Assembly: GCA_028023455.1 (NCBI GenBank)
Contig: JAQFVV010007242.1
Span: 59,894-123,893, forward strand
Direction: 5' to 3'
Source of the DNA: Epiperipatus broadwayi
Taxonomy: Eukaryota; Onychophora; Udeonychophora; Euonychophora; Peripatidae
DNA: 64,000 bases
Both the position numbers and the translations under genes were made by a program. Under the pieces are notes generated by a model that saw nothing but the letters and a program-made list of their open reading frames with translations, made no database searches and was not told where the DNA came from. Shown one piece after another: positions 25,070-37,361 of this stretch; within the stretch, counting starts at the first letter, position 1, and every line of letters starts with the position of its first letter.

Positions 25070-25272
25070 TTATTGCAATTTCTCCAAGACAGCTTCTCTA
25101 TAACTATCATTAACTGCGGCCCTGCAGAGAGCTATCAGACGGCAAACTTTTTTGATCACGTGATTCATATCAGCCATCCCAGAATGTGGCTGCGGAAAGT
25201 TTGCGTAAAATAATAACTTGGCATGAAAAGGCCAGAGGCGATTGTCTAACGCTGTACAATTAAATTCCGCTA
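25070..25272 (-). CDS. Candidate terminal coding exon, unassigned protein
   Basis: On the minus strand a good acceptor (TTTTATTTTCAAG) is followed by an open frame of about 67 codons ending at TAA (25072-25070). The peptide is mixed in composition: VAEFNCTALDNRLWPFHAK, then LLFYANFPQPHSGMADMNHV, then IKKVCRLIALCRAAVNDSYR, ending EAVLEKLQ. The GC content is well above the flanks. The last half looks like an amphipathic helical tail. I do not recognise the family. It would be the last exon of a gene whose earlier exons lie at higher coordinates. A chance frame remains possible. Confidence 0.5.
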
Positions 25273-25274
25273 CT

Positions 25275-25949
25275 TGAAAATAAAATGAATACATTTTTTA
25301 AACCATCTAGAAATTAAATGATTCGTTAATTAAAAACAAAAAGAAATTAATTAGATTTTATTTCCAAACGACTTCATTTATTTAACTATCTAAAGTTATA
25401 AACCCCGGTGGCGACGGGATAATTCCGGATGACAAAATAATATTAAATCTTTGAAAACACAAATTAAGCTGAATATCATTTACTTTTATATATACAAAAT
25501 AATAATTAATCGTCAGATCTCATCGCGATTTTAATTTAAAATAGTCAGATTTAATTGCAATTTAGATTATGTCAAAAAAGATTTGTGCACGATTTGTCGT
25601 TCGCTAATCTATATATACACTTAAGTAATAAAATCTCTAAATATTGTTGAGTCATACGAATTATTAAAGTAATATTTGTTCTGAATTTGTAAACGAGCCT
25701 TTCAGGGCTAGATTTTTGGAGGCAAAATTATAGGTTCCAATTGGATTCTTGCTACAGAGTGTATATAACAGAGAAAACGGGAAAGGGAAGACAGATAAGA
25801 ATAGATATAGGAAGTTAAAATAATGGAAAAGAAAATGAGAACTGGGCGTCTAAAAATGCTCCGAGATATTCTAATGATATTTTCGAAAGCTCTTTAACAG
25901 GATGACTAAAAATGTGCATTCGCTACTACAATATCAAATCTTTTCCATG
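25275..25949. other. Upstream flank of the candidate exon
   Basis: Slightly GC-richer than average but no exon was recognised; it would be intron if the 25.07-kb exon is real. Confidence 0.35.
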
Positions 25950-26085
25950 AAAATCATGGTGGTTGTCAAGGGTGTTCGCCGAGAGGTCAGCGCAGCCGCC
26001 TTGCAAACAATCAATTGGTTGCAGACGGTTGTTGCGGGTTCGCCTCTCGGCCGATGCTACGATATATGGAAAAAAAAAAAATCAT
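25950..26085 (+). mobile_element. tRNA-derived SINE with A-tail and 8-bp flanking repeat
   Basis: The element lies between AAAATCAT copies at 25950-25957 and 26078-26085. Its body starts near GTCAAGGGTGTTCGCCGAGA (A-box region) and has an anticodon-arm-like GCCGCCTTGCAAACAATC. It then carries a B-box GGGTTCGCCTC, a CGGCCGATGCTACG end and an A-tail. The long central part resembles class II (Leu/Ser) tRNAs. The right repeat overlaps the A-tail, so the duplication is less certain. A deleted copy is at 51565. Confidence 0.7.
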
Positions 26086-26089
26086 AGTT

Positions 26090-27190
26090 GCGTTAATTAT
26101 TTTCCCTTTTATTTATTTATTATACTTTCGAAAAAATATTACTATTTTACAACATACAGCCACTTGAATAATGCCTAGTCCAATTCTAAGAGAAAGAAGG
26201 GGGGAGGGATACACGGTAATAATACACTAGAGATGAAAATTGTGATGATTATACAAATTCAATCTGTGAACCACAAATAATACAACGAACATACTGGTTA
26301 TTTGATATTTAGCGATGTTGTTCTTTAACTTGGTTTTAGATATCGCAAACTTTTCTTTACGAAAGATCATTCGTGTCTAATTGTGGTTCTCCATTCCATT
26401 CTCGGTGATATCTTTCCAATAGAAAACAGCAGAGGATTCTATAGTATCATATCCAGTAAAGTGAAGAACATATTGATTGGTCTTATAATCTTGTCATATA
26501 AGTAGTATATTTTGGAGTTCTTTGTTGAAGGTAAGTTGAGATGTGTAAACTACAGGATATCAAATGTAGCAATAACCCTGTCATTAATCTTGGTAATTTG
26601 TCACACTATTTATGTTTAAAGATACAAATTGTAACAAGCTTTGATTTTCAATCTACATCATGGTGGTTGGGGTTTCTAGTCCAATATGTTTTTTCAAATA
26701 CTTATAACATATACCTTAATGTTTTTTAACACCATACTCCACCTTGCATTGCTTACAACCCAAATTCTAATCAGATTCAGGTAAAACTTTGAAATTTTTT
26801 TTAAATTTTAATCAGACTTTGAATTTTTTCTATATAGGTGGTTAATAACTAACCATCCAATATTGATCAATAAAAGGGTATCTATTATTAGCTTTAAAAA
26901 AAAAAAACCAATCTTGACCCATCTGACAATTGGCAAACCCAATGAGCTTTGTGTTCTTTTTCATCATTCCTCTACATTGTCAGACTCTTGGAAAGACTTC
27001 TGTCTTGTAATAGGCTGTTAAGGGTTATTTTGCCACTACGGTATTATTAAAACAGACAGATTCTATTCATTCATTAATCACTGTCTTATTGCATAATAAG
27101 ATATTAAAATATCAAAATAAAATATACAGCATGTTAAGAAAGAAATACGTATATCTTTCTTGAATGAGAAAGAATTATTGCACATTTTAG
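26090..27190. other. No feature recognised
   Basis: Short chance frames only. Confidence 0.45.
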
Positions 27191-27192
27191 GA

Positions 27193-27302
27193 TGATGGCA
27201 GAGTGTAAAATCTAAAGCTCCAGATCATGGTTCTAGTTCACCACTTTCAGTGGTTATGCATCTTATAAACCACCAAGCAATAAACCATCTCATGTTTTCA
27301 TT
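27193..27302 (+). repeat. Family E repeat fragment
   Basis: The order GGCAGAGTGTAAAATCTAAA, CCAGATCATGG, ACTTTCAGTG and CAAGCAATAAACCATCT matches copies at 34965, 35505 and 42013 at moderate identity. Confidence 0.5.
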
Positions 27303-27309
27303 AAAAAAA

Positions 27310-28880
27310 TCCCCTGGTAAATTTTATTTTATGACGGAATTGAAAATAATGTTAATAGAAAAACAAATATTAAAAATTCGATTTGTGGTGCTGGAAATAT
27401 CCTGCAAAGCTGTATGTGGATGGTTTTTAGAATGTGTTTGATGCAGCTAGACCAATGCACAATGATGAGTTTTCTATCTGGAGACAGAAAGAGTGGCTTT
27501 GCAATAAAGAAGTATAATCAAGCCATAGCATTAAGTCATCAAGTCACCGTCATACATAGTTTGCGCCATCATCATACTCATTATAATTTAGCATTCCAAT
27601 TTTAGAGCTATTTTATAAAATTTAAAGAGTTCTTATATTCTTAAGATGGCCATACGATGAATATCTGCAGTGTGTTTAATTTACAATGATGATTGATAGT
27701 CATTGTGACTATAAGAATAAATAGTTTTAAGCCTAAAGTAAGAAAAAAATTAAACTGGGCTGAAATAGACTTCAAAGCCTCTTATAATGGCAGTAAGTGT
27801 AGTATAAATAAAATATCATTGAGTTCACCCATGACAACCTACAAAAAAATGGATTTGTACCAAAAAAATTTACATGATTTCCTCTATTTACTCATAACAT
27901 ATAAGTTCTCTTCATTCTACTTCAAGTCATTTACTGCACATTTGAATGATCAAATGGACACTAGATGGCAGTGACATATTTATATCTACTGACTGGTTTA
28001 TTATAGTCTTCATCAGAGGAGATTTTGGATACAAAGCAAGAATTAATATACTTATGCATCTACCAGCCATTTTGGATTCCTTTATATTTTAAACTATTTA
28101 ACTACACAAAGAAGATTGACTTGGGTATAAAACATTTTTAGTTTTTTTTTTAAATTTCAGACTATTATCTTGATAATATAAAGGGAGTTAAAAATGACAA
28201 CATGATGCACAAGTACATTGGTTGCAGCTTTGAATCCACAGCCTTCATAGATAAATACTATAAGTCCAAAAAAGAATCTAAGGGTATTGTTGTAATATTA
28301 CTATTTAGATTTATTGATTACTCAAGCTTGCAATAGATGGCTCTGCAACAGAGTGAAGAAAACTGCTCTTGGAACTAGGTGTATGGCTGTATGAACTTGG
28401 ATAGTATCTTTAAGATTGAAATGATGAAATAACAAAGACAAGAGAGTATGATAAAGACAAGGGCAAATGCAAAGTGGTGGATTTTATATGATGCTTCAGT
28501 TATAGACCCTCAAGAAAGATTGATGCAGTAGCATGTAATAGATGAGCTATATATTTATGTGTATAATTAATAGTAAATTATTGTTATAGAGGGAGCAGAA
28601 AATCAAGATGTTTCCTCAAAAAATGCCACAGTGATTTACCCATTGTAAAATGTGTCTTCTAATTACTGATTAAAACTATAATTACTGCAAGAGATATTTA
28701 TTGTTCAATGTTTTACAAAAACCAAAGATGAGACATTATTACATGATCTAAAAATCGATTATTATCTATAAATACCTAAATTCCAAATTCTTCAATCACA
28801 TTCTATATACAATGTGATTCAATCACACTTACTGTTTTCATCACATGCCCATCATTTCATATGCTTACACATGCTGTTAA
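27310..28880. other. No feature recognised
   Basis: Overlapping short frames at 27250-27605 and 27693-27974 look like chance. No splice-supported exon was found. Confidence 0.4.
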
Positions 28881-28885
28881 TAAGA

Positions 28886-29214
28886 TACCAAACTCTCCAT
28901 ATAATAGTGCCACCAAGTGCAAGCCATCATAATCAATGGATGTAGGAAGATTTGTGCATAAAATCCCTATCTAGTGCCTACTCATCCAACATCCCCAGAC
29001 TAGTTTCCAACTGGTGGCTTCTGGAGGGTTGCATTAGATCATAAGATCTATGTGCAAATCCAAGATTCCTCACAGATGAAAGCCACAAGCTAGAAACTAG
29101 TCAGGGGATTTTGGATGAGTAAGCACTAGATAGGGATTTATGCCCAAACTTCCCTGCATCCATTGGTTATGAAAGCTTGCACTTGGTGGCACTACTGCAT
29201 GGTGAGTTTGGTAC
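28886..29214. repeat. Family C palindromic element, compact copy
   Basis: TACCAAACTCTCCAT with TAGTGCCACCAAGTGCAAGC on the left opposes GCTTGCACTTGGTGGCACTA with GAGTTTGGTA on the right. The inner arms GACTAGTTTCCAACTGGTGG and CACAAGCTAGAAACTAGTC also pair. This copy most clearly shows the full foldback layout. Confidence 0.85.
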
Positions 29215-29639
29215 TTTTGTTTTCACAAAATTGAAAGTAAATGATGCACATATTAATGACAGCAAAAAAGGTTAAAAGTATGCAGTTAATTACAAAAGAA
29301 GGTTAAAAGTATGCAATTAATTACAATAGACTGTTTCTTACAAGAAAATCCAGCCATCTTGTGTGAACATGAGTTGGGAGTTAAACCTGTATTGAACTTC
29401 AAAATTTTTACATCCATCTCAGAATTTGTCAGTATGTAATTAGTGTATAACAAACCTAAATGACAGCTTAATATTGCTTATCGATTTTTAGACATAAAAA
29501 AAGGAAGTTATCATCTGGGCTTGTAAAATGTATGATATGGTATTAACTTATGAGGTATGTTAATCAGCACTTGTAAAATGTGCATTACTTACTGTTTGTA
29601 AGTCAAGTCAATAGTTTCTTTTATTCCTAAGAAAGACTT

Positions 29640-29814
29640 TATGTGGTAGAGTGGTGTAAGTAAAAATTACACTACAGAAATATTACTCATTATTAGAGAA
29701 TCTCTACTCTAATGAATGACTAATAAAAGTTATTAATATACTTTCATTAAGTGATTTGTGTCAAAGTTGTGAGAGAAGCACATTTGACTCATCAATTTAT
29801 ATAAAGATATGTGT
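29640..29814 (+). repeat. Family B repeat, left part, interrupted
   Basis: AAATTACACTACAGAAATAT, TGAATGACTAATAAAAGTTA, GATTTGTGTCAAAGTTGTGA and AAAGATATGTGT follow the order of the 61-kb array. The unit breaks at ATATGTGT (29807-29814), where the palindromic element is inserted, and resumes at 30375. Confidence 0.8.
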
Positions 29815-30382
29815 CAGACTATTTGTTTGATGGTTTGTGATGATGATAATATCATTGAATGTGATATGTTGACTATTTTCATCATCTACGAATATTGAAT
29901 GTATAGAAAATTTAGTTTAAACTTTTCAAATACAAACAACTTGTTAGTAATGGCAGACAACACAGGTTAGTAATCACACAATGTTTTAAGTAGTATTATT
30001 CTCCACTTTTCTTCAGGTGTTGCTGACCTGTTATGCACAGTGACAGTATTCACATAGAAATCGAACCCATGCCTTTAGTTTCTTGAATTTTAAAGTTTAG
30101 ACAAAGGCTCAGTTGGTTAGAGCATCTGCCTTAAACTCAATATTCAAGAATCCAAAGGTGCGAGCTTGACTTCTATATGAATACTGTCACTGTGAATATC
30201 AAGCCAGCAGCACTTGGGGAAAAGTGGAGAATAACACTACTTAAAACACTGTGTAATTACTAACCTGTATTGTCTGAGTTGTTTGCATTTGAAAAGTTTA
30301 AATAAAGTTTAAAATTTTCTATACATTCAACATCCATTCATAGATGATGGAAACAGTTCAATATATCACATCTAATATGTGT
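29807..30382. mobile_element. 560-bp palindromic element carrying tRNA-like sequence, 8-bp TSD
   Basis: Perfect ATATGTGT at 29807-29814 and 30375-30382 bounds the insert 29815-30374. Arms from about 29855 mirror the right side (TTTTCATCATCTA, AATGTATAGAAAATTT, ACACAGGTTAGTAATCACAC, ATTCTCCACTTTTC). The centre holds a tRNA-like segment on the plus strand, and the left arm has its partial reverse complement. The 8-bp duplication suggests a cut-and-paste (hAT-type) event, but the termini (CAGACTA.. and ..CATCTA) are only weakly matched. No protein is encoded. Confidence 0.8.
30100..30172 (+). pseudogene. tRNA-like sequence inside the palindrome
   Basis: GGCTCAGTTGGTTAGAGCAT matches a tRNA D-arm and A-box. 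TCTGCCTTAAACTCAATA resembles an anticodon arm (loop CTTAAAC would give anticodon UAA), and AAGGTGCGAGCTTGAC is close to a T-arm and B-box. The acceptor stem is not intact, so it is a tRNA-derived remnant rather than a functional gene. Confidence 0.6.
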
Positions 30383-30690
30383 AAGAGATTGTGATCTGGT
30401 CCAATTGATGATTACTGGTTCAGCATAAAATGTGCATTTTGGGGATAATATGTTTTTTTCACGTCTTTGGTCTTACATCTTTTCACAAAGTTCAAAAGCA
30501 GATCATATATCTTTTTCATGTCTTTGATCTTACATTTTTTCACAAAGTTCAAAAGCAGATAGAAACCAGTCCCTACTTTGTGCAAGAGCGGTGCAAGTAA
30601 AAATTATATTACAGAAATATTATTGCTTATTGGACAATCTTTAGTTTAATGAATGACTAATAAAAATTATTGATATACTTTGTGCAGTGC
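30375..30690 (+). repeat. Family B repeat, resumed part, with internal 64-bp duplication
   Basis: It continues ATATGTGTAAGAGATTGTGA, TGGTTCAGCATAAAATGTGC, GAAACCAGTCCCTACTTTGT and ATTATATTACAGAAATATTA. The segment ATCTTTTTCATGTCTTTG..TTTTCACAAAGTTCAAAAGCAG is duplicated in tandem at about 30450-30560. Confidence 0.75.
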
Positions 30691-30934
30691 TTTAAAAAGC
30701 TGTACTATTGTATGCTTATTGACAAACTTGTAGATATGTGTGGACAATTTTTGCATCTAGTTGAACTACTAAATGTTTTTCATAAAATTCCAGATTTATT
30801 ATTTTTCCGAATACATTTACCTTTTAATAATAACAGACAGTTTAGTGTAGAAAAGCAAGATTTTAAGTGTTATTTTTCTCATCTCGCTTTCAACTATCAT
30901 TTATCTAATAACATCAGCACAGAGATTGAAATGG

Positions 30935-31003
30935 TGAGGTTTTAGATTCATGATTACTGAACATAAGATGTTGTCCTAACCACTTAGGCTATTCTGCCAA
31001 AAG
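30935..31003 (-). pseudogene. Weak tRNA-like (SINE-head-like) sequence
   Basis: The minus strand reads AATAGCCTAAGTGGTTAGGA, similar to an A-box, and about 35 bp later TCATGAATCTAAAACC, a poor B-box. It may be the head of an old tRNA-derived SINE. Confidence 0.25.
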
Positions 31004-31141
31004 ATAGTTGTTTAAAGTGTCATCTGAAATTCAGTGTTATGAATTTAAAAGTTATGCTTTATCACTGGTCAGGATGGTAATACCTGAAGAAGTAAGAAAT
31101 AATTACTTTTTCTTATTGCATTACCAAATGTATACTATATC

Positions 31142-31567
31142 ATACTAAATTGTCCATGCACTTTACTACTGATACACAATGCTTTATTTATCACTTTTTT
31201 TGTAGTTTACAGTTTCGATTGGCCCAGAAATCTTCTTCAGAACTTTATGCCTCCTAGCCTCAGCTGTTAAATTCAAATTTTAAAAATTTACCATTGTACT
31301 TTTAGTACAGCCCCCTCTTTAAATCTACACTTATATTATTAGCCTATCATATAATATAAGTGTAATATAATATCTTATAATATAAGTGTAGAATTTAAAG
31401 AGGGGGATACTAATAAGTATTTTTTAAAATTTGAATTTAGCAGTTGAGGCTAGGAGATATAAAGTTCTGAAGAAGATTGCTGGGGCAATCGAAACTGTAA
31501 ACTGTAAAAAAGGGTGGTAAATAAAGCATTGTATTAACAGTAGTAAAGTGCATGGACAATTTAGTAG
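31142..31567. repeat. Family G foldback element, long copy
   Basis: TACTAAATTGTCCATGCACT at the left is mirrored by GTGCATGGACAATTTAGTA at the right. Inner blocks pair in order: ACTACTGATACACAATGC, the CTGAAGAAG..GAAAC motif, CTCAGCTG with TTAAATTCAAA, and CCCCTCTTTAAAT with CTACACTTATA. The 44.76-kb copy lacks the inner part. A flank (AATAATTACTTTTTCTTATT) is shared, inverted, with the flank of that copy. Confidence 0.85.
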
Positions 31568-31569
31568 CA

Positions 31570-32325
31570 TATGAGATGAAAGAAAAATAATACAACTCAA
31601 TATATTATATTAAATTATATGTTATTACTAATGGCTGGATATATTTAGAATCAAGTACAAATAAAATTCAATTTTTTTCTAAAAACATTTAATAATTCAA
31701 TTAGATTGGTGAAAGTAGTTCAAATACAAGTCAAATGCCATCACCATCATCATACCTTCAGACAAACATACTTATAAACTATTTTTGATAATATATAAAT
31801 ATGATATACGAGCTTTAACCCATTAGCAAATGATAAGACTTTCCCTCATTAACAGTTATTTCAGTAGTGAAAGTAAATTTTCTAAATAAGTTACCATCTT
31901 TGAGATCAATAGCCAAGGGAAATGTAAAACATACCATCTGGCCAATTAAATGGAACTTATGCTTTATCTACTTTTTGATCTTCAAAACAGTAAAGGATTT
32001 TTAACTATCAATTAATAATATGGTAAGGATAAAAAGTAAAATCTATCAACTCTCAAATATTCCTTTAATCCTGCAGAGGTCACAGTTGATCTGAGAAATA
32101 CAATTTTTTTCTCAAATAGTATTAGACGTACACGTTCAATGTCTTTTTAAATACTATCACAGATATTGGATGTATAGGTTCAAGATGATGACTCACTGCT
32201 GATTTATACACGTCTAATGTTCTTAGTTTAATTGTAGCATGTATTTTATAAAAAGTGTGTGATAGGTCACAATAAATTGTATCTGAGAGATACTGTGAAT
32301 TCAAAAGTCAGTGTTGGAGCAGCTA
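31570..32325. other. No feature recognised
   Basis: A minus-strand frame at 32122-32304 has no recognisable family. Confidence 0.4.
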
Positions 32326-32329
32326 ATAC

Positions 32330-32880
32330 AGTAGAAAATTCTCCATACTATAGTGCCACCCAGTGAAAGTTTTAGTAATCAATGGATGCAAGAAGGTTTG
32401 TGTATAAAATCTCTATCTAGTGTCATCATCCAATATTCCCAGATCAGTTTTAAACTTGTGGATTTCATCAGTAAGGAGCCTTGGATCTGAGAGCATTGCT
32501 CCTAGATCTTAGAATCTAATGCAACTCTCCAGCAGCCATTTTTTACCTTTACCTATAAAGCTATGAGCCAAAGATAAAAATACAATGTTTTTAATCCAAA
32601 ATCTTTCACTCAGCTTGGTATCTATACATTTTGTTATTGTTGTTGTTTTTAAAAAAAGTCACCATAATCCTATGGGCAGAATTGATATAAAATCACTGAA
32701 ACGTCACATGAACACCATTTCCTATGCTGACAGAAGCTGTTAATATGATAGCAAATTCTCCATACAGTAGGCTGGGAATACTGGATGAGTAGATACTAGA
32801 TGGAGATTTTATGCACAAACTTTCTTGCATCCATTGATTACTAAGGCTTGCACTAGGTGGCACTATGTATGGAGAGTTTA
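32330..32880. repeat. Family C element
   Basis: CTCCATACTATAGTGCCACC near the start opposes AGGTGGCACTATGTATGGAG at the end. The family markers AAAATCTCTATCTAGTG, GATTTCATCAGTAAGGAGCC and CTATAAAGCTATGAGCC are in the usual order. Confidence 0.8.
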
Positions 32881-32899
32881 CATATACATGTAAATGAAA

Positions 32900-33250
32900 A
32901 AATATGGGTGATTTAGTCTGGAAATTATGTAAGGAAGGAATAGAAAATATTAGGCATCTGTAAATTGAATGTAAATGCTTGAAAACAGAAAGGGCACATA
33001 TAATAAAGTTATGGAAGAATAAATATTAAAAAAGTGATTATACAGAAAGTGGATTATTGGTTTTTATGCTGGGTTTGGGAAAATATAAGGGGGATTTAGA
33101 TATAAAGGCTGTAGAGTTGACAAAGATTATGTTGTGGAAATGGGATGGAGCAGAATATGGGAAACTTAGACTGGGGAATGGAAAATAAAGTGGCTAACAG
33201 GTTTCTTTGGGCATAATTGTTGGGAGATTCTTGACTCCATTTAAGAAGAA
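32900..33250 (+). pseudogene. Probable LINE C-terminal fragment
   Basis: Frames joined across stops give MGDLVWKLCKEGIENIRHL, then IECKCLKTERAHIIKLWKNK, then ESGLLVFMLGLGKYKGDLD, then KIMLWKWDGAEYGK. The C..GIENIRHL..ECK pattern resembles the Cys/His knuckle at the C-terminus of several LINE reverse transcriptases. No RT core is adjacent. Confidence 0.4.
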
Positions 33251-33254
33251 GCTA

Positions 33255-34960
33255 CAGTACATCACATTACATCACCTCACATTACTGGATTAACAGCTGG
33301 TGAAAGCACATAAAATGGTGTTCATGTGATGTTGGTATAGTTAAGAAAAGCATTTAAGATTTGAATTTAGCATTATTGTTTGCTAACTAGTAAAAATTCT
33401 AATTAATTAATGTCAAAGATATTTTTGATTCTTTTTTTTTTTTTACCAATATCTATGTTTCTATTATTTGAAAAAAAAAATCTTCATATTTAATAAATTT
33501 CTAGATTATGATGGAAAATAAATTAAAAATTATATATTTGATATGCTAAATATAATAAAAGTAAACTTGCAATGTTTTTTAAATTTTGTTCTCCATATGT
33601 TAGTACATATTAATAATGAATGTCTCTCTGAGACATGTGCAACTTTCATGCAACCTTCACTGCAACCTTTATGACTGTGACCATGGGTTTAAATATATAA
33701 TACTTGATTAGTTTCCATTGATTTCTTTTAAATTAATATATAAAAATAAAACCCAATGTAGCAATATTTTTTATAATTTTAAAAATCACATACTACTGTA
33801 TGGAGAGTTTTGCCTGTTTTAATTTTGAAAATATTGTTAAGTTTTATACTTTAATAGAAAAATACAGTTAACTTTTGGTGTCACAGACTTTAGATATAAT
33901 GAATGAGAGACATTTTCCCTTCTAAATAAAATTTTTAAGTTAAGCAAGCTATGTTCTTTATATAATGGAAATACAATGTTTTACTGCAACCAAACTTTTA
34001 AAAATGGCTGACAGTTTCAACTTATCAACAGCCTTCTTCACAGGTATTATATGGACAATATATATAAAAGAAGCATTAAAATTAAACACATAAATTACTT
34101 ATGAATATTAAAAACTATAAAAATGTTTTTTTTAGTTTTTAATATGTAGAAATAATCAAAACTATCATTTATTTTTGAAAGATTGACATAACAAAATATT
34201 TTATTTATATTGTTCAAAGTGTATATAATTTTCAATATCTTTTCTTTCAGTATATTATACTTATAAAAATTTTACAGGTTCATAACCTGAATAGCCCATG
34301 TCCTGCTTAGCAACACACCAAAGCTTTCCTGAGCTAAGATCTCAATACCATCAACCTAGTTGTGGACTTCAAATTCAATAAAGTAACAATGGGTAGTACT
34401 CTCTATATAGTTGGTATATGATTTAATTTTTTATTTATATGTTATGATCATATTTGGTAAAATGAAAATTACCAGATATTATGTTGGCTCAGAAAAGAAA
34501 AAAAATTAGTAACAATTGAAGTATGATCATATTTATAATTAATGACTCACCTTTTTATGTCAAACATACAGCAATAGATATTGGATATGGGGGGGGGGTA
34601 GCTCTTCTCTCACTTCCAAATATGTATAAATGTATGTTGACTTATAAGAGTGATCCATTGATTATATATAATATTTTCATAGTTATATGATATCAGTAAA
34701 GTATTTAATCCAAGTAATACTTTATTTATATATATAATCTTTAAAAACCAGTCAACACTTAGACAACCCCAATATCAATATCAAGCAACAATCTCAATCT
34801 GTTGTCAAGGTAACATCCTTTTAACAATAAAGATGGAATTAATATGTATATCTTAAATATTTTCAGACTTAATATGTAAATAATTATATAATAATGGGAA
34901 TTTTTGTTCATTACACTAAATATATCATCTATACACAGAGTCTTTTGTCATTATTTAAGA
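33255..34960. other. AT-rich DNA; weak family motif
   Basis: At 34003-34042 the minus strand has GTGAAGAAGGCTGTTGATAA then GTTGAAACTG, resembling the foldback motif without a clear hairpin. A G9 run lies near 34590. Otherwise featureless. Confidence 0.4.
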
Positions 34961-34964
34961 AGAA

Positions 34965-35085
34965 GCCTCTTTCCACCACATCAAACCAATCTGGAAGTTA
35001 AAATCCATCGATCATGGCTTAGTGTCACCCTTCCAGTGCTCCAACTTATTATAAACTCCCAAACAATAAAACCATTTGATTACAT
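34965..35085 (+). repeat. Family E repeat copy
   Basis: GATCATGGCTTAGTGTCACC, CTTCCAGTGCTCCAACTT, CTCCCAAACAATAAAACCA and TTTGATTACATA match the family E order. Confidence 0.55.
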
Positions 35086-35504
35086 ATAGTTTGGTTGCGG
35101 TAGATTAAAGAATTTGTTGTAGGATTTCCAATTTAACCATAGTAGAACATTTGATTGGGAAGTCAAGTAAAAACAAGTTACACGATTAGATACAAAGATG
35201 GTCATGTATGATATTATTTGAACCACTAAGCATCAGATTGAACATGATAGTTACATTCAAATAATCAAACTGATTTATTTGCATTTTCCTCAGTTAATAA
35301 TTGATTCATGAGACTTTGGCTCTTGAGTTCTCTGCTCTACCATGATCTGACGGCATAAAAATCAAGTGACGTTGGTGCACTGGAACTAGTTGAGGATTAT
35401 ATTTCATTAGAAATTGAGCAAAATAAATCTTTTTCCTTCCTTCTTCTCGTTGGGAATCAATCGTGTCGCTTTATATTTTGAGATTATTATCTTAATGGGT
35501 TAGC

Positions 35505-35620
35505 ACAATAGTAGGGGCAGATTCGAGAGATAAAGAGACTCAGATCAATGCCCAAACTATCACTTCCGGTGCTCGAATGTCTTCTCCTGAATGAAAGCTA
35601 TTTGATTACATACTCTTATT
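35505..35620 (+). repeat. Family E repeat copy
   Basis: TATCACTTCCGGTGCTCGAA, TCTTCTCCTGAATGAAAGC and TATTTGATTACATA correspond to the 42-kb copy. Confidence 0.45.
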
Positions 35621-35624
35621 ATTA

Positions 35625-37360
35625 ATCCAAACGGTTTAGTGCATCAAACTTTATTTTAAAAATAAGAATAAGTCTATAATATCGGATGTTATTGGCTCTC
35701 TGTCCCCAACTCTGATATATCTAGTGAGAACATCGTCCAAAATATTGAGAGGCTTTTACGCCGCATTACTTTGATTGTTTTGAAAAATACCAGATTTATT
35801 ATATATACATACACACACACAAATATGAACTAATAGATTTCAGAAGACCTTAATATTACTATAGTAGTAGTTTTTTTCTTATCTTTTGATTTTATTGTAA
35901 ACAGTATTTTTTTTTCTTCAACTTGTGATAAATTATCTTTTTTTTTTTATATGACTATTTTTTTTTTAATAAAAAAATGTTTTTAACATATTTTCAACTT
36001 CTGAAGCTAGAAAGGTCTTGGAAAAGAGACATTTTGTTTCCCTTATGACAGTTGGAGAATTTTTAGAGTGCATAAGAAACAAACATTTGATAGTTACCAT
36101 AGAGATCAAATCTTAGCTATAAAAAAAAAAAATTACAAAAAAATATACATATTTTAATTCATTTCTTTTTTTATTTTTATATAATGCATATGCGATGAAC
36201 TAATCTTAGACAGTCCTCTATGAACAGGGGCATAGATATTGTGAAGCAAATCAAGGCATGGCATAGTGATCCCTGGGTCTTAGATGCTTTTTGATTGTCG
36301 ATCATTATATTAAAAAAAGATAATACAAGTATTAAGAAATATATTGGGTAAATTTTGAAAAAGTTATTTTTTCGAAATTTTGTATAGGGACTGAGAAATG
36401 TTATCTAAACTACTCAATATATAAAAAATACCTCTCCAGCATATCTGAACAGTGCAGGAAAACTCTGTAAAATTAGTTATCTACTTGTTGTTGAGAGTTT
36501 TATGGTTTTATTTATTTAACTTCTAGAGAAAAGGTTGACATCCATTTTCTAACTAATATCTAAGCTGTCTCCAGTTCATATTTTTTGTTAAAGATCTAAT
36601 TCCTAAGATTACTTAGAAATTCTCACCAATCTGAAAAAAAATCTAAGTTTGCATAGACTGAAGTCTCAGACCATAAATCACGACACATATATATGTATGC
36701 CTATATACATAAAAATTAATAATTGGGCTATATTACATAAATGAAATCAATCAGGAAAGTGTTAGAATTATTGTCTTAAGTATAACAGAAGTGTATCACT
36801 TGATTTTAAAGTATAATGTATTTATGTTATTTCAATTACTGTTAGGAATGTCAAACGCATATCATGCAGAACAAAGACAATTCCTTTAGTATTTATGACT
36901 ATACATAGATAGGTAAATATCCCAACTGTTAGAATATATTAATTACACATAAATTATCTCATTTAGTTTCGTTTTTTATATAATTTATATTTATTATATC
37001 ACCCATTTGATTTTTTTACATTAAGCTACAATCTCAGTCTTTTATGTTCATTTATATTCTTTTATGTTCATCCCTATGCTCCAATTGTCCCTTATGTTCA
37101 TTTAGATTATTCAATTTGATGTTGCTGCATATTGTATTTAAAGATATTTGTCTTTTCAGAGTCTTTATTTATATATTTTTAAACACATTCCTGATTGGCA
37201 AATAATGCTATAGAAAAAAATAAAAATCTCAAAAAGTGTAAAACACCATCTGGATTTTGAAAAGAAAATTATTTTTATAATAAGAAGAAAATGTGGAACT
37301 ATTACTCAAGAGAGAAAGATGACATCATGAAATATGTTCCAAAGCTCTCCAAAGAATTAT
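35625..37360. other. AT-rich DNA, no feature recognised
   Basis: A short direct repeat of TCTTTTATGTTCATTTA-type units lies at 37038-37105. No exon or element was recognised. Confidence 0.4.
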
Positions 37361-37361
37361 A

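Noticed and set aside
25696-25709. AGCCTTTCAGGGCT, similar to the histone mRNA 3' stem-loop
   Set aside because: It is two bases shorter than the 16-nt consensus, loop and flanks do not fit, and no histone frame lies upstream.
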